From: Jaapia argillacea MUCL 33604
Lineage: Eukaryota; Basidiomycota; Agaricomycetes; Jaapiales; Jaapiaceae
Reading direction: 5' to 3'
NCBI GenBank assembly: GCA_000697665.1
Contig: KL197748.1
Span: forward strand, 12,088 to 76,087
DNA: 64,000 bases
Part shown: piece by piece, positions 25,301-36,836 of the stretch
Layout: the number at the start of each line of letters is the position of its first letter
Position numbering within the stretch: the first letter of the stretch is position 1
Translations under genes and position numbers: made by a program
Notes under the pieces: model-generated
Seen by the model: the letters and a program-made list of their open reading frames with translations, nothing else
What the model was told of the DNA's origin: nothing
The model's database searches: none

Positions 25301-26575
25301 GGGGAGAATCGATGTCTTTTTGCAAGTGCTTAAATGTGCTCGCCCTCGCCTCCAACCATTGTTTCGTTATTCCTTCTCGTGCACAGGTACACCTCGTACC
25401 GGAACAAAACAATTATGGGCCGGTATTCCGGCATCCCAAGTCAAACTTTAAAGCTTCGGAAGTTCCATCCCCGCGGTGAGTTTTATGTCATAACATCTCA
25501 TCATCCATCTCTCCTTGTTCCGTTCATTATCTTGCCTCCCACGAACAACACCAGATGACTTGGCCCTTGATGGGTTGCACGGCAAGGGAGCTTTCACGAG
25601 ACTCGACTTGACTGGCAACGAGGGGTCAGGATTTGCCATTCGATGTGCACGTTCGGGTCGCCTCGCCGTTCCGTCCAACCCGAGTTACCCAACCATAATG
25701 CTGTGTAGGCTGCGTTCCTTCTGTTAACGCCAAGTAGGCTAGCATGCATCAATGATCGAGTTATCTTTTTGTTGGTTCGTTCATCATCTCAGCTCCGGAT
25801 TGATCGACGTATTGGCGCCGGTTTCCGGAGAATGAGGTATGTTTCTTGTTTTGGATGATAGGACCGTCAGAGTGGTTGCTTGGTGTAAAAAGTGCACGAG
25901 AGTCGTGTAAGGTGTGAACGGGATTGATGTAAGGCGTGGACAAAATTGGTGTAAGGGGTGAGGGAGAGTGAGACACTGGGTGAGACATGGGATATCACTA
26001 TGCATGTGCTCGTCGCTGATCAACGCAGGTACAGCCCATCTGCCATCGGCAATTCAGGTCAAGAACAATAAGCACAGTCCTCAACTTCAGCAGATGAATC
26101 GCTTGGAATGGATGCATGGCCGAAATCGGAGCGGAGTGGCTGTGCTTTGCTCCCCGATTCAGTTGCACGATTGACTTTTTGACAATTTCCCCTTGACTTG
26201 AGTTTCTCTCTCTCCATCCGGTTTGTCGGCGGCAACAAAATTCGCAAGAACAATTACTGACAATCGCTTCCTCTCTTGTCATAATTGTTCTTTTAGATAT
26301 CATCCTGGAACATCCCCGTGAACCCCATTGTTCTCCACACTCCCACTTGGTTCATTCCCTGTCGTGAATGGCTGAGAAGCACCACACCCCTGTCGCCCTT
26401 ATCCTTCGGGGGAAATCCACATCCTGTTCTAAACCGAAATGCGACTCTCCCCAGGCCCTGATATAGTTCGACCTTGGCATCTGTATTGATCCCAACACGA
26501 TTCCCCCCCCAACCATCTTCGTCGTCCCCTCTTCCATCGTCCTTTCTTTTTTCTGTCCGAGAACGCAGCTTCCAG
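25301..26575. other. Intergenic stretch before the P450 gene
   Basis: No supported gene. At about 25895-25965 a short imperfect repeat occurs (GTGTAAGGTGTGAACGG, GATGTAAGGCGTGGAC, GGTGTAAGGGGTGAGG). The last few hundred bases are the presumed promoter and leader of the P450 gene. Confidence 0.4.
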
Positions 26576-29087
26576 ATGGACTCTCTCCTTGTTGCGGGCG
26601 CATTTTCGGCGATCGTTGCTCTTTATCTCGCATATCGACGCTCGTCGAGGATATCCCTCGCTGATGTGCCTGGACCGGAGCCCGAATCGTTCCTTCTTGG
26701 TAAGATTACTGTCTAGCATATTGGGACTCTCCTGGTGCTCTTGCCTTCTCATGATTCCTGTCCGCCTTCCTTGTTGTAGGAAACCTACGACAGATATTCC
26801 AAGGTCAAGCAGGCGAAGCCGATTTCAAATGGCAGGAATATTATGATAGTGGTGCCATTCGTATCAAGGCTCCATTCGGTGTTCGTCGCATCCCTATACC
26901 ATTTTGTCGTCGTGTCTAAATTATGGGTGTTTGCTCCTGCAGGAGGATCGTTTGATGGTCTCGGATCCCAAAGCTCTCCAATACATCTTCCAAACAAACC
27001 CTCGGAATTTCCAACAACCTCCGCAAGATCGTGAGATTTTGAGGACGCTTCTTGGACCTGGGATCGCTTGGGCTGATGGTACGCATAATTCTTCGCATTG
27101 AACTTCTCGCCATCGATCATCTTCTCTCCCATCCATCGTTCCATCTCATCCAATGTCTCTCACTGCATTCCAATGCCGATTTTTATATCGTCCACTTCTC
27201 GCCTTCTATTTGTCGGGCTTGTTACTGATCCGCCGATTTTGTTTCATTGCGTAGCGCACGTCCATATGAGACACCGGAAAGTGATGACACCCGCTTTTGG
27301 CATTAAAGAGACGAAAGCGTTGTTGCCCATCTTTCGTGGGTGTGTCGAGAGGGTCGGTACACATCCTCCTTTCGTCCACCTTCCCAGCGCGGCTATTGCT
27401 TCCTCTTCCTTCTTCCCTCTTCTTTCCACTCCCTTTCAACGTCAGATCCTCATCCACTGATCCTCAATAGCTCTCAGTAAAATGGAAAGAACTTGTCACC
27501 GAAACTTCGGACCAATCCATAGTCTTGAACGTGCCAAAATGGCTAAGCCGAGCCACACTTGATGTGATCGGAGAAGGTGCGTCCCAACCCGCGCCAATTG
27601 CTCAGAGTAGTAACTTGGATATCATAGCGGCCTTTGACTACAATTTCGGCGCCCTTGAAAAGACAGAATCCGAACTCGGAAGAGCCTACGAGAACCTCAT
27701 GTCAGACGCTTTCGCGGCGCCCACACCCTTACGTATCTTCATTCAAGGCACAATGCATCTCCTACCCTGCCGGTTAATCCGCTACCTCTTGGACAACATC
27801 CCCGTTTCCGCACTGGGGAGACTACGGAGTTCCAGGGGTGTCATTGATAAAGTCGCGAAAGAATTGGTGGATAGAAAAAAGGTGGAGATGAGCATGGGAG
27901 GGTCAGGGAAAGATGTTATGAGTTTGTTGGGTGAGTTCCTTTCTGTTGATGCTCGTGAGAAAGGAGTGCTGAAGCAGCGTTAAACACATGGTGATGTGTA
28001 GTGAGGGCGAATGCGTCCGAGAATGCGAGTTCGAAGCTATCGGATGAAGAAATGTTCGCGCAGATGTCGTACGTCCCTTCCCTCCTCCTCCCTCCCTCGC
28101 CCCTCACTTCTCACTCCCCTCTAGTACGATAATGTTCGCAGGTCATGAATCAACGTCCACCTCTCTCTCCTGGGTGTTCTACGAGCTCGCCAAACACCCC
28201 GAAGTCCAAAGCAGGATGAGAGCTGAGATTAGGGAGTGGGAAACCACCATTCGGAAGAGAGGAGACTCCGAGTTCTCTATGACGGATTATGAAGGGATGG
28301 GGTATACTTTGGCTGTTATCAAGGTGCCTCTCCCTCCCTTTTGCTAATTGTGGACGACTGATGATGGATTTGGGCCTGTAGGAGATCTTGAGGTTACATC
28401 CTATTGGATATCATATGGTGCGACAACCACGTACAGACGACGTGTTGCCTCTCTCCAAAACCCTCCTCACTATCTCTGGGAAGTTGGTCAATGAGTTACC
28501 GATCCCAGAGGGTTGTAAAATCATCGTATCTGTTGCTGGGTATCAGCGGTACGTCTTCTTGGCTGATCACTGTCAGCTGTATGTGAAGGTAGTAACTGAT
28601 GAGTCGTCTGATACGGTTAGGAATATGGACGTTTGGGGTCCGAATGCCCATGAGTTCTATCCGGAGAGGTGGTTGAAGATGGGAATGCCTAATGAGAAGA
28701 ACTCGAGCGTTGGCGTTGTTGGGAACCTGTCTGTGTTTCTTCATTTTTCACTCAGTCGTTCGACAAGTTAAATTTGGTTTGGATTCCTTAGTATGACCTT
28801 TTCTGCTGGTTTAAGATCTTGTATGGGTTGGAGAATCGCGTAAGCTTCTTCTCCCTCCCATTTTCCCCGTTGTCCACTATTCACTAACCTTTGCCTTTCG
28901 TACACTCAGAATGGCCGAAATCCAGACCTTCCTCATCGACTTCGTTTCCAATTTTGAGTTTTCACTTACGGACGAGGCGAAGAGAATTAGGAGGGAGGCT
29001 TGTTTAGTAATGGTACCTATGATAGAGGGAGAGGAGGAGAAGGGGGTTCAGTTGCCCTTGAGGATTTCGCTGGCTGCGAGGGAGTAG
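26576..29087 (+). CDS. Cytochrome P450 monooxygenase
   Basis: About twelve exons on the plus strand from ATG at 26576 to TAG at 29085-29087. The N-terminus LLVAGAFSAIVALYLAYRR is a single membrane anchor for the ER, followed by the proline hinge DVPGPEPESF. P450 landmarks in order: the C-helix region HMRHRKVMTPAFG, I-helix oxygen-binding motif AGHESTSTSLSW, K-helix EILRLHP (E-x-x-R), PERW block, and heme-binding FSAGLRSCMGWRIA with the axial Cys. All key residues are present, so it should be active. The I-helix has Ser in place of one usual Thr. Substrate is unknown. The product resembles the large CYP64/CYP5037-like fungal families in general style, but I would not assign a CYP number. It sits between the tRNA and a DUF6593 gene, 3.3 kb downstream of the decarboxylase start. 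Confidence 0.9.
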
Positions 29088-29696
29088 ATGGGTTTGATCT
29101 CCGGGGGGGGGTGAAAGTTTTGGACTTGGAGAGAGTGACATTTCGAAATTCGTCGGGAAAAGGGGTGGAAGTTTGTAATGATATGTACGAGTCGGGTTCC
29201 TTCTTGATTTTCTTGGAGCGTAGATTATAATTATGGATTTGGTTCCCTTCATACCTTTATACGGCTCTGAACTTGTAATACTTACTAGTACAGCAGTCGA
29301 CTATCTTCTTGTTTACATTCCAATAAGTGGCTTCGAACCGAGCCCGAATCTGAGCCTTTCACTAGCAGACTCCCAAGCCCATAACCAGCGCAATCGAGGA
29401 GAAAAAGTTTCAATAATAGGAAAGGGAAGGAATATAGGGAGTCTAGCACTAGTCTACAGAGGTCGATAAATACATCGAATGTCCATGATACAAATGATGG
29501 ATAACTTGGAAATCGGAAGGCTAGTAATACAGTATATACGAGAGAGCTAGGAGATACAGGATACGAGTGGGTTGTGAATCTATCGTGAGCGATGTGATCG
29601 AGAGATGTAGCGATACAATAGAGAGGGCGATTCAAGTGATACAAACGTAAGATGGACGAATAGATTAGAAGATGGGCGGTCAATAGGATGGATTGA
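29088..29696. other. Intergenic, convergent 3' ends
   Basis: No supported gene. It contains the 3' regions of the P450 gene and of the DUF6593 gene, with AT-rich patches near 29220-29290 and 29520-29700. Confidence 0.45.
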
Positions 29697-30406
29697 TTAA
29701 TCGATGTTGCGGCCTGATTGAAGGAGGACGGCAGCAAGGACGCATGGTCCGAGGAGACGCGAGTCGATCGCAGTTTGACTCAATTCTAGGGTGACGACGT
29801 TTTGGATTTTTTTAATCCTGGCCAATATTTGTGGGGTGGAGGAGGCGGTGGAGTATAACTGTAAGTTGGAGGTCATAGTCAGTCAGTTTGTCCGAAAAGC
29901 GTTCTTGAAAGCTACGTACACAAATGTATTCCCCGTTCGGAGCCCAGACATAGCGCGCAGCGCCGACAGTCATAGTCCTAAACCTTTCAAGGTACCATCA
30001 GCTTAATGATGAATGTGGTAGTGGTGAGGGAGACGAACTTGGCATCAGCTGACAAGGCGAGCCACCTCCTAGCCTCCTGCTTGGGAACGACGCCTGGGAG
30101 CTCAACGTATGGATGACTATGCCACTCGATGAGAGCCATCGACCTTCCTTCGTTATCCTTGATGACGGTGAAGATGGGAGAAGTGTCGGTGCGAACCGAG
30201 TATACTGTCCTCGAAGTGTGATTAACGAACGAGCAGTTCAAAATGGATGGGCTGAAGTTGGTGAAGGCAAAGTGGACGGTGCCCCCGCCAGCGGGTGAGA
30301 TGGTCGGAGGAGCACCTTGGACATAAGGAAGGGCTCCGTAGATGGAAGGAGCAGAGTTACCGCGAGAGTTGGACCAGCCGGCGAAGGGGTTGCTGTAGGT
30401 AGACAT
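29697..30406 (-). CDS. DUF6593-type small protein
   Basis: ATG at 30406, TAA at 29697-29699, three exons. The N-terminus MSTYSNPFAGWSNS is short, polar and signal-free. The domain begins with NCSFVNHTSRTVYSVRTDTS and continues with IFTVIKDNEGRSMALIEWH and EARRWLALSADAK. The next exon adds TMTVGAARYVWAPNGEYI, and the last ends QNVVTLELSQTAIDSRLLG. This Y-x-V-x-T...ALIEWH layout is the basidiomycete DUF6593 fold, a beta-rich tubby-like domain of unknown role. The length of about 190 residues is normal for that group. The exon 1-2 junction splits the Lys codon. The function should be considered unknown. Confidence 0.72.
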
Positions 30407-32212
30407 GCTGAATGATTGCGTTCGAGGGTGGGAGGCTTGGAAGAAGGAGGAGAGAATCTGTCGGAGGGTATTGGGATGATGAACTCTGGTAAAAGCTGCT
30501 GCTTCAAATACCTGAGGAGTACGGGAGTCAATCGGAGCGTGAACACTCTGACGAAATAGATATTTGTCCGTGATATCATATCCATCAATCGCAGTGTCCT
30601 GAGCGGAACGCCTCGAAGGAGAGTAAAGCTCCGGACATGGAAAAAGAAGTGGCGGAAGAGGAGAGAATGGTCGCAAATCTCTGTGTGTGGCTCTGCACGC
30701 GTTGGCATCTTCGACTTCCTGCATAGGCCGGGAATAAAACACTGTCTTGTTACGTCCAGATGTCCTGAAGAGGTGATCTCGGGGAAGGCGGCCATTGGGA
30801 CATTAGCGAGCTTGATCATATAGCGATGGCAGTGCTCGAGGATGACCTTTGCTCGTGGTATCCCCTTTGGATGGTGCTCACACATCATCGCCAGAACTGC
30901 GTTTTCACTGCGCCCATTGAATTGAGAGGACAACTCCAAGTGTAGAGGCAGTGGCCCTATGAGTATCCCGGTGCTGACAGGAAGCAAAGTTTGGATCGAG
31001 CCAACAGGAATCTATGTCGAGAGGGAATTGCGTGCATCCCCGATTTCAACCCGGTCCGATGGCGGGCTATAGACCTGGATGATTGGGAGATATCCGCGTC
31101 GACATCCCTGACAAGCCATCAAGAACCAGCTAAGAAGGCCTTAGAATAAAGCAGAGCTATTGTGAAAGCATCAAAGTCAACCAACGCGGGTGCAAAAAGT
31201 CATGGAGAAATCAGGTCGCGGTGATGGACTACTGGCCACGTTATTGTTGTTCCGCTCGCGTGGAGGCCACGCCATAACCAAAAGGGGCCGACTGAGTTTA
31301 AACTGTCGCGTGTTTCAGCCACATGGCTCCCATATACCATCACATTGATACCCCTCACACATCCCTTTCCCCATGATGTTCGTCAAAACTCAATGTTGGC
31401 CGACTGTCTGCGGTTCTTTGCCGCGGTGTATCCTCAGCAGTCGCCGTAGGCATCTACTGAATGGTATATTTTGTTGATGCCACTCTTTTCCGTGAACTGT
31501 GCCGAGGAACCGTAATCGACCTCGTCCATGAACATGTCATTCAAATCTGCGCTAACTCGTCGATGCGTGTCGTGTTTACGTCGTCGGTTGAAAATAATCG
31601 TGGCTGCTTGTCTATCTCATACCCATCTCTTGGCGTAGTAGAGGACAGCGTGTTCAATTCGATGTCCCCCTGCAATGTCTAGTGCCGATTGACGTCCGCC
31701 ACGAACATCCCTTTACATCGCATACGGCATTTTGGGTGTGCAAGGTTGCTCGCTGATGCTTTGATGGCCCTTTCCCTTCCATTCCCCACCATCTTTTTCA
31801 GCTTCTCAGGTAAGCATTTTGAGGTATTCCGCTTCCGGTGAAGTACTCACCCCGGTTTAAACGTGACCCACTACATCTAGGCACCCACCGCATGTCCTGG
31901 GAAGGTTGCAAGTGTCGCCAAGTGTGCGGCACGATGTGTCCACTGCATCGACACCGCATCTCCCCTCTGAGCTTAGCAAATGGCATTTTCCCCTCCGACA
32001 TTGACAATATGTTCGACTCCCATCAGCGCCTACTTCATCAAGCTTGATGTCTTAGATTCTCGCAAGATACTCTTCTCTCTGGTCTTTTGCCTCTGGTTAT
32101 TCTCAATGTCAATGCCATCGCTTCTGCGAACATGCCACGAGACCTAGTCACATGATCTGTCGCGTTGCTCAATTTTCGATCGATTCTTTCCAGGCCATAT
32201 CTCCCACCATCA
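30407..32212. other. Intergenic stretch without a supported gene
   Basis: Open frames on the minus strand run through 30400-30990, upstream of and overlapping the DUF6593 start, but they look like leader sequence and show no motif. The segment 31300-32160 has only short frames. The end holds the promoter of the acetyltransferase gene. Confidence 0.35.
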
Positions 32213-33303
32213 ATGGCATCCGACGAACGACTCATCCTCGTATCCGCCACAGGGCGCCTTGTTTTGATACACCCTCCACCCGAACAAGACGATGACAAGG
32301 TCGCCGAGCTCTTTTCCCATCCACAAAATCTCCAACACCTCCACCACTTCCCCACATCCATGGATCGAGAAGGTGCTACGAAGCGGAGGTTGAAGCGATA
32401 CGCAGATGGCTTTGTGGACTTTCATATCCATTTTGCCCCAGTCCAATCGGAAGGGATGCGAATATGGGATTCGGGAGAATTCATCGGGGTTTGTGGATTT
32501 CAGAGGATTGATGTCGTTAACCATGCAGCAGAAGTTGGTATTATCGTCCAGGCCGATTACCACCGAACCGGTATCGCGAGTGAAGCCTTGTTCGCTTTGC
32601 TATCATTGGGTTTTCGTGAACCTACGTTTCCGGATGTCTCAGAGACGGATCAACTCGAGTCAAAAAAGGCTGCTTTGTATGTTTATTTATGGGTTCTGGT
32701 TGGTCCGTAATTGGGATATTGACTTCCCGAGTCTTGGTTAGGCAGGGTCAAATCCAACTTCTGCAAAGTATCATCAGTCGCACATCGGTGGAAAAGGGCG
32801 AACTCGAAAAACTCGCGGATCAGCAGGCTGAAGCGCTCGAAAACGATGAAACGAACGAGTCTCTCAGGAACCTTGCCCAGAAACCCGTCTCCGATTTACG
32901 AGACTGGTGTCGACAGACTGAAACCAGATTGGAGGGATATCGTTCCGTCCTAGATCGGGCACAAAGTGCACTCGATTCACTCGAAGTACCACCTCCACCT
33001 ACATACCACACGAATGAGGGAGCAGATTCTCCGCTTCCCCCATCTATTGCTTCGCGACTACCTGCCATTCATCGATGTACGTTCCTCACTTCGGAACATA
33101 ACACGGCATTTCGTGGGTGGATGGAGGATACTTTGGGAGTTCAACCAGAGTCGATCCAAAGATCGGCCTGGCGCGATCCGAAGGCTGGGTGTTGGAATGA
33201 TAATGTAGGGTATGCGATACTTGAAGACGAATGGAGAGGTGAAGGTGGAAAGATTGGAATCAGGGAGAGGTTGGAGCGGAAAGTGATGGCTTTACATAGT
33301 TGA
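32213..33303 (+). CDS. GNAT-like N-acetyltransferase with extra helical insert
   Basis: Two exons (32213-32676, 32742-33303) give 341 aa. The first half resembles RimJ/RimL-type GNAT enzymes: LVSATGRLVLIHPP at the start, EFIGVCGFQRIDVVNHAAEVG as the central beta strands, and the acetyl-CoA P-loop region VQADYHRTGIASEALFALL (R-x-G-x-A). Instead of ending soon after, the protein continues from about residue 160 with roughly 70 charged, helix-prone residues (VEKGELEKLADQQAEAL onward), probably a coiled coil, then a Pro-rich linker and a second globular-looking part with TFLTSEHNTAFRGWMEDTLG. Acetylation of a small amine or an N-terminus is the likely reaction. The C-terminal half is unrecognised. 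Confidence 0.75.
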
Positions 33304-33704
33304 TTGGTAGTTTGAGTGGCAATGCACGCTATGGGTTCTCGCCATGGGTTGATACTAATTGAACGAGATGCAGAGGGAAGGAGAAGCGTTGAGTCTCCAT
33401 GGTCTTGCAACGGACGAAGTGGACCACGAGCTTCGGGCGACCTCTTTTGCTCTGTTTCCAGCATCGAGAACTTTCAGGTTTAGTAACTCACCTTCAAGCA
33501 ACTTCCGTGGACGGATAGACTGCTATCCGAACGCCAAATAAAATCGACGTGGGGAATTACCGCCTGTAATCTCGCCTCACGGGAGACTTTCGCGCCTTTA
33601 CATAAAGCAACTGCTCATGGAGCGTCATTCCAACGTTGACCGCTTGAATTTCGTATCGTACTCGGAAACAACGACGGCTCTCTACCACCGAAGATATCGA
33701 TAGT

Positions 33705-34543
33705 ATGGCGACTATCGACTCGTTCAGTGCCAACAATACGACTGTAAAGGTCTGCGTCGCGGCGTTCTTCGTTCGTCGCGTCGAAAGTTGAATCTAATAT
33801 TCGGGTGCTCTGCAGTTTACATGGCCTCCCAGCGTTACCGGTGTTGAGAGGATTATGCTATCTGCACATGGCGATTTGCAAAGACTCCTTAGGTGGGCCT
33901 CTACTTTTCTAGCATGCCTCTTTGCTGGATACGGACTCTGATAGTGTTGTTCAGCGCGTTCTTCGCTCGTCCCGTGACCGTGAACGTCGTTCATTCCCAA
34001 ACATCCCCTGAACCATCACCCTCATCACCTTTACCATCACCCTCATGCCCCATCAACCAGGCCCGACAAGTCCACCTTATGTGCGCGTCCCGAATCATTT
34101 GCGTAGCCACCTCGACGGTGACGGTGACCTCATCTACTGCGGCTAAGCTCTTTTTGGAGGACAAGTATGCCATTGGTCAAGTCTTCAGGGCATTACACAA
34201 GATCCCCGAGTTCACGCTACTGGGAGTTGGTTTGTCAGAGGACAAGAATGGTGGAGAGAAGAAGTTATGGAGAAAGTATCGGCTGTCGACGGAAGGGTTC
34301 GCATGTGAAATTGAGGAGGTTTTTCCGGACAGGGAGATGTTTGTTAGTGGGGAAGAGTGGTTGTTGCAAGCCTCTGGCTCCACATCTTCATCACAAACGG
34401 GAAATGCCACCAAACCCGCTGACACGGAAAGTGGTAGGTCGAAGGGTTGGTGGGCCCGTCAGCGCATCATGGACTTGTGCAATATCGGTAACAAGGGACG
34501 GAGCACTAGCTCCCCAGTTCATGGATTTGGGAAAAGAGAATGA
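33705..34543 (+). CDS. Conserved hypothetical protein, faintly UbiC/DUF98-like
   Basis: Three exons (33705-33749, 33816-33892, 33955-34543) give 236 aa in frame. The protein begins MATIDSFSANN, has a tract of Ser/Pro (SPEPSPSSPLPSPS) near residue 60, and then a well-ordered region: RQVHLMCASRIICVATSTVT, KLFLEDKYAIGQVFRAL, and LWRKYRLSTEGFACEIEEVF followed by PDREMF. The order of an RQVHL strand, an ICVATSTV strand and a short IGQVFR helix recalls chorismate-lyase/UTRA-type folds (UbiC, DUF98). The similarity is only by eye and the catalytic residues cannot be confirmed. No signal peptide in the spliced model. It lies 400 bp from the acetyltransferase gene on the same strand and converges with the hydrolase tandem. 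Confidence 0.6.
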
Positions 34544-34750
34544 ACCAGTTTCCGGTCTTGTGTTCCTTGCATCGTCTTTATTCACGCTCTGTTTTCAGCT
34601 CTGATGTCGATATTATAGATTGTTTTCGCTGCTGTCGTTCCTGTTGTTTCATTCGTCGGAAGTGGAACTCTTCGCTTTCTTAATGACCGAGACTACGACA
34701 CGAAAGAGATAGGAGCATCATTCTAGTCTCCATCCAACCTCGTTGGCTAG

Positions 34751-35975
34751 CTATTGAGTACCGACCAGTGTCTTGTCGACCCACTTCCCAATCTCAACCC
34801 AAGCATCGCGCCTCTTCTCGGCGTTCCAGAACGTCATAATGACAAAGTCATGCACACCGTCTGGAGCAGTTACGGCGCTTAAATCTACACCATCTCTTTC
34901 CATATTTTGTTTCAACCTCATTATCTCCGGCACGAGGGATTCCGCATCTCCGTATGTGAGGAGAGTAGTGGGAAAGCCAGTGAATGACCCAATAGGAGAA
35001 TCTGCGAATGCGGGGGATAGGTAGGGAGAAGTGAAGTCCATAAGCGGAGTCACGGAGGGTCGGTTCGAAACGTGTCGGATTGTCCCATTGGCGGCAAACA
35101 TCTTTCGGACGATAGGCCCGCCGACAGTGAGATCAAGGGTGTCGGAATCGACAGGTAGAGCGTCAACGGTAAGATCAGACCAAGGGGAGTGCAACAGGAG
35201 ACATCTGGCCATTGGCAACGTCATCTCGTCGCGTATGTATCTCGTGAGGGCGAGGATGAGGTGTGCTCCTGCACTATCGCCCCCGATCATGATGTTTTGA
35301 GGCTCAAACCCACAATCGTCGATTAGATATGTGTACGCTGATATTCCGTCGAGTAAGGGTGCAGGCCAGGGTGCCTGGGGTGCGAGGCGGTACTCGAAGG
35401 TGAAGACTTTGTCGGTTTTTGAGTAGCGGAGGGTTTCGTACACTTAGGTGGTAGCCATGCAATGCTCCCGAGCGTTCCAGGAAAAATAACCACCTGGATA
35501 ACGAACCTTGTGGGTCAAGGATACATGAACAGGGCAAAGCAAAGCACCCACCACCATGAGCTACCATCGACACCTTTTCTCCAGGCAACGCCTTAGTCCG
35601 ATTCATCTCTTTCCTATAAAAATACCCTGGTATGGAGACGGGTACAACGCTAGGATCGATAGTAGCCATCCCCTTGAGGTATTTCTCCTTCGCAGGAGGT
35701 ATCACCACCACCTTCGATCGTTTCAGCGTCTTTTGCTCCGGGATATCAGTAACAGCGAACGCATCGAGTTGATATCCATCGGGCAAACAAACGCCAAAGA
35801 ACATGTACTTGTTGGCCCGAGCGGTAACGGTTTCGCGGAATGTCCATGAGGATCGTGGTCGCATCGACGGAAGGAGAGACGTTAGAACCCAGTAAGGCAT
35901 CCAGAAGAGAAACACCAAAAAGACATAAGTGAGATAGAGGAGCTCGAAGGGCTGCTTTCTGTTGACTGGAGCCAT
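34751..35975 (-). pseudogene. Alpha/beta hydrolase (HSL-like), copy 1, with nonsense codon
   Basis: ATG at 35975, final TAA/TGA region at 34751, two exons. The N-terminus carries a hydrophobic anchor (LLYLTYVFLVFLFWMPYWVL). Catalytic landmarks are the oxyanion motif HGGG split by the intron, nucleophile elbow GGDSAGAH, acid region TYGDAESLVPE and His in DGVHDFV. These belong to the hormone-sensitive-lipase/steryl-deacetylase-like group. Against its neighbour (36837-38065), codon 35444-35446 reads TAA where the neighbour has CAA (Gln), just after GGYFSWNAREHC. The stop lies between the oxyanion exon and the nucleophile, so a normal message cannot encode an active enzyme. No alternative splice that skips it was seen. 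Everything after the stop is intact, which suggests a recent event or a sequencing error. Confidence 0.8.
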
Positions 35976-36836
35976 GAGGGTTTGGAGAGGAGTTTATCCC
36001 GGCGAAGTTCAGGCGTTTTGTCAAACCGTACAGTGCCGGGTAATAACGGTGCGATAGATGGTTCTAGGATAAAAACTTGCTTCTGAAATGGTGGATGCGA
36101 AAATCGGTCTCCTCATTGCAGCCAATGTGCTCACCTATGTCCACGATGATTGGCCACCGCAACACTGATGGTAAGCAGGCCGAATCAACTGCTAGGTGCC
36201 GGAAGAGGGTTCAGAAAACGTTGTTGAAGGCTAACCAGGAACCTATGATAAGTTTGGAGGAGGCGTTCGCAATCATGATATCAGGACGCTGTCGTGTGCG
36301 AAATTCTTGGAACGGACTCGGAGAGCGCTAGTCAACTCGCAATTGAGATGAGTATCAGTCTGCCCAAACTTCTAAGCCAGGAACTCCTCGCTCGTTTGTT
36401 GACCCAGGCGATATCGTTTCGAGAATGCAGGAAGGATATGTGGACAATAACCTAGACGCGGTTGGAGACGCATGGAGTCACTGCAGTACTACTGGTCAGT
36501 CGACGACAACTCGGCCAAATTCTTCTAACAGCGTAGTTTCGTGCAAGTGAGGGGGAGCTTCAGGATTCCTTAACAGTAGAGTATCAAATCAGCACCATAG
36601 AACTGTGGAGGTTCCATTCGTCGTTCGACGTCTGAATTTATAATAATGCTGAGATCTGAAAATTTTGGAGGCAGAACCAAACAAAAATCACCAGATGGAA
36701 CATTCTCGGTTCCCTGCACCGTGTTTGCGTTGTGTTGAGCGCCGTCCCAGCCACAGCTCCTACTGTCTACAATATATTATAGATGACGCCCGAGTGGCTT
36801 CCAACAGTCTTCCAACTCTCCCTAGGACTCCACGAA
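35976..36836. other. Intergenic stretch between the tandem hydrolases
   Basis: It holds the promoter of hydrolase copy 1 and the 3' region of copy 2. A plus-strand stretch at 36077-36360 looks slightly protein-like in changing frames (LLIAANVLTY, KFLERTRRALVNSQL) and may be a gene remnant. No family is recognisable. Confidence 0.35.

Noticed and set aside
30238-30987. Long minus-strand open frame overlapping the DUF6593 gene start
   Set aside because: It overlaps the DUF6593 coding frame out of phase, has no motif, and looks like a leader sequence that happens to be open.
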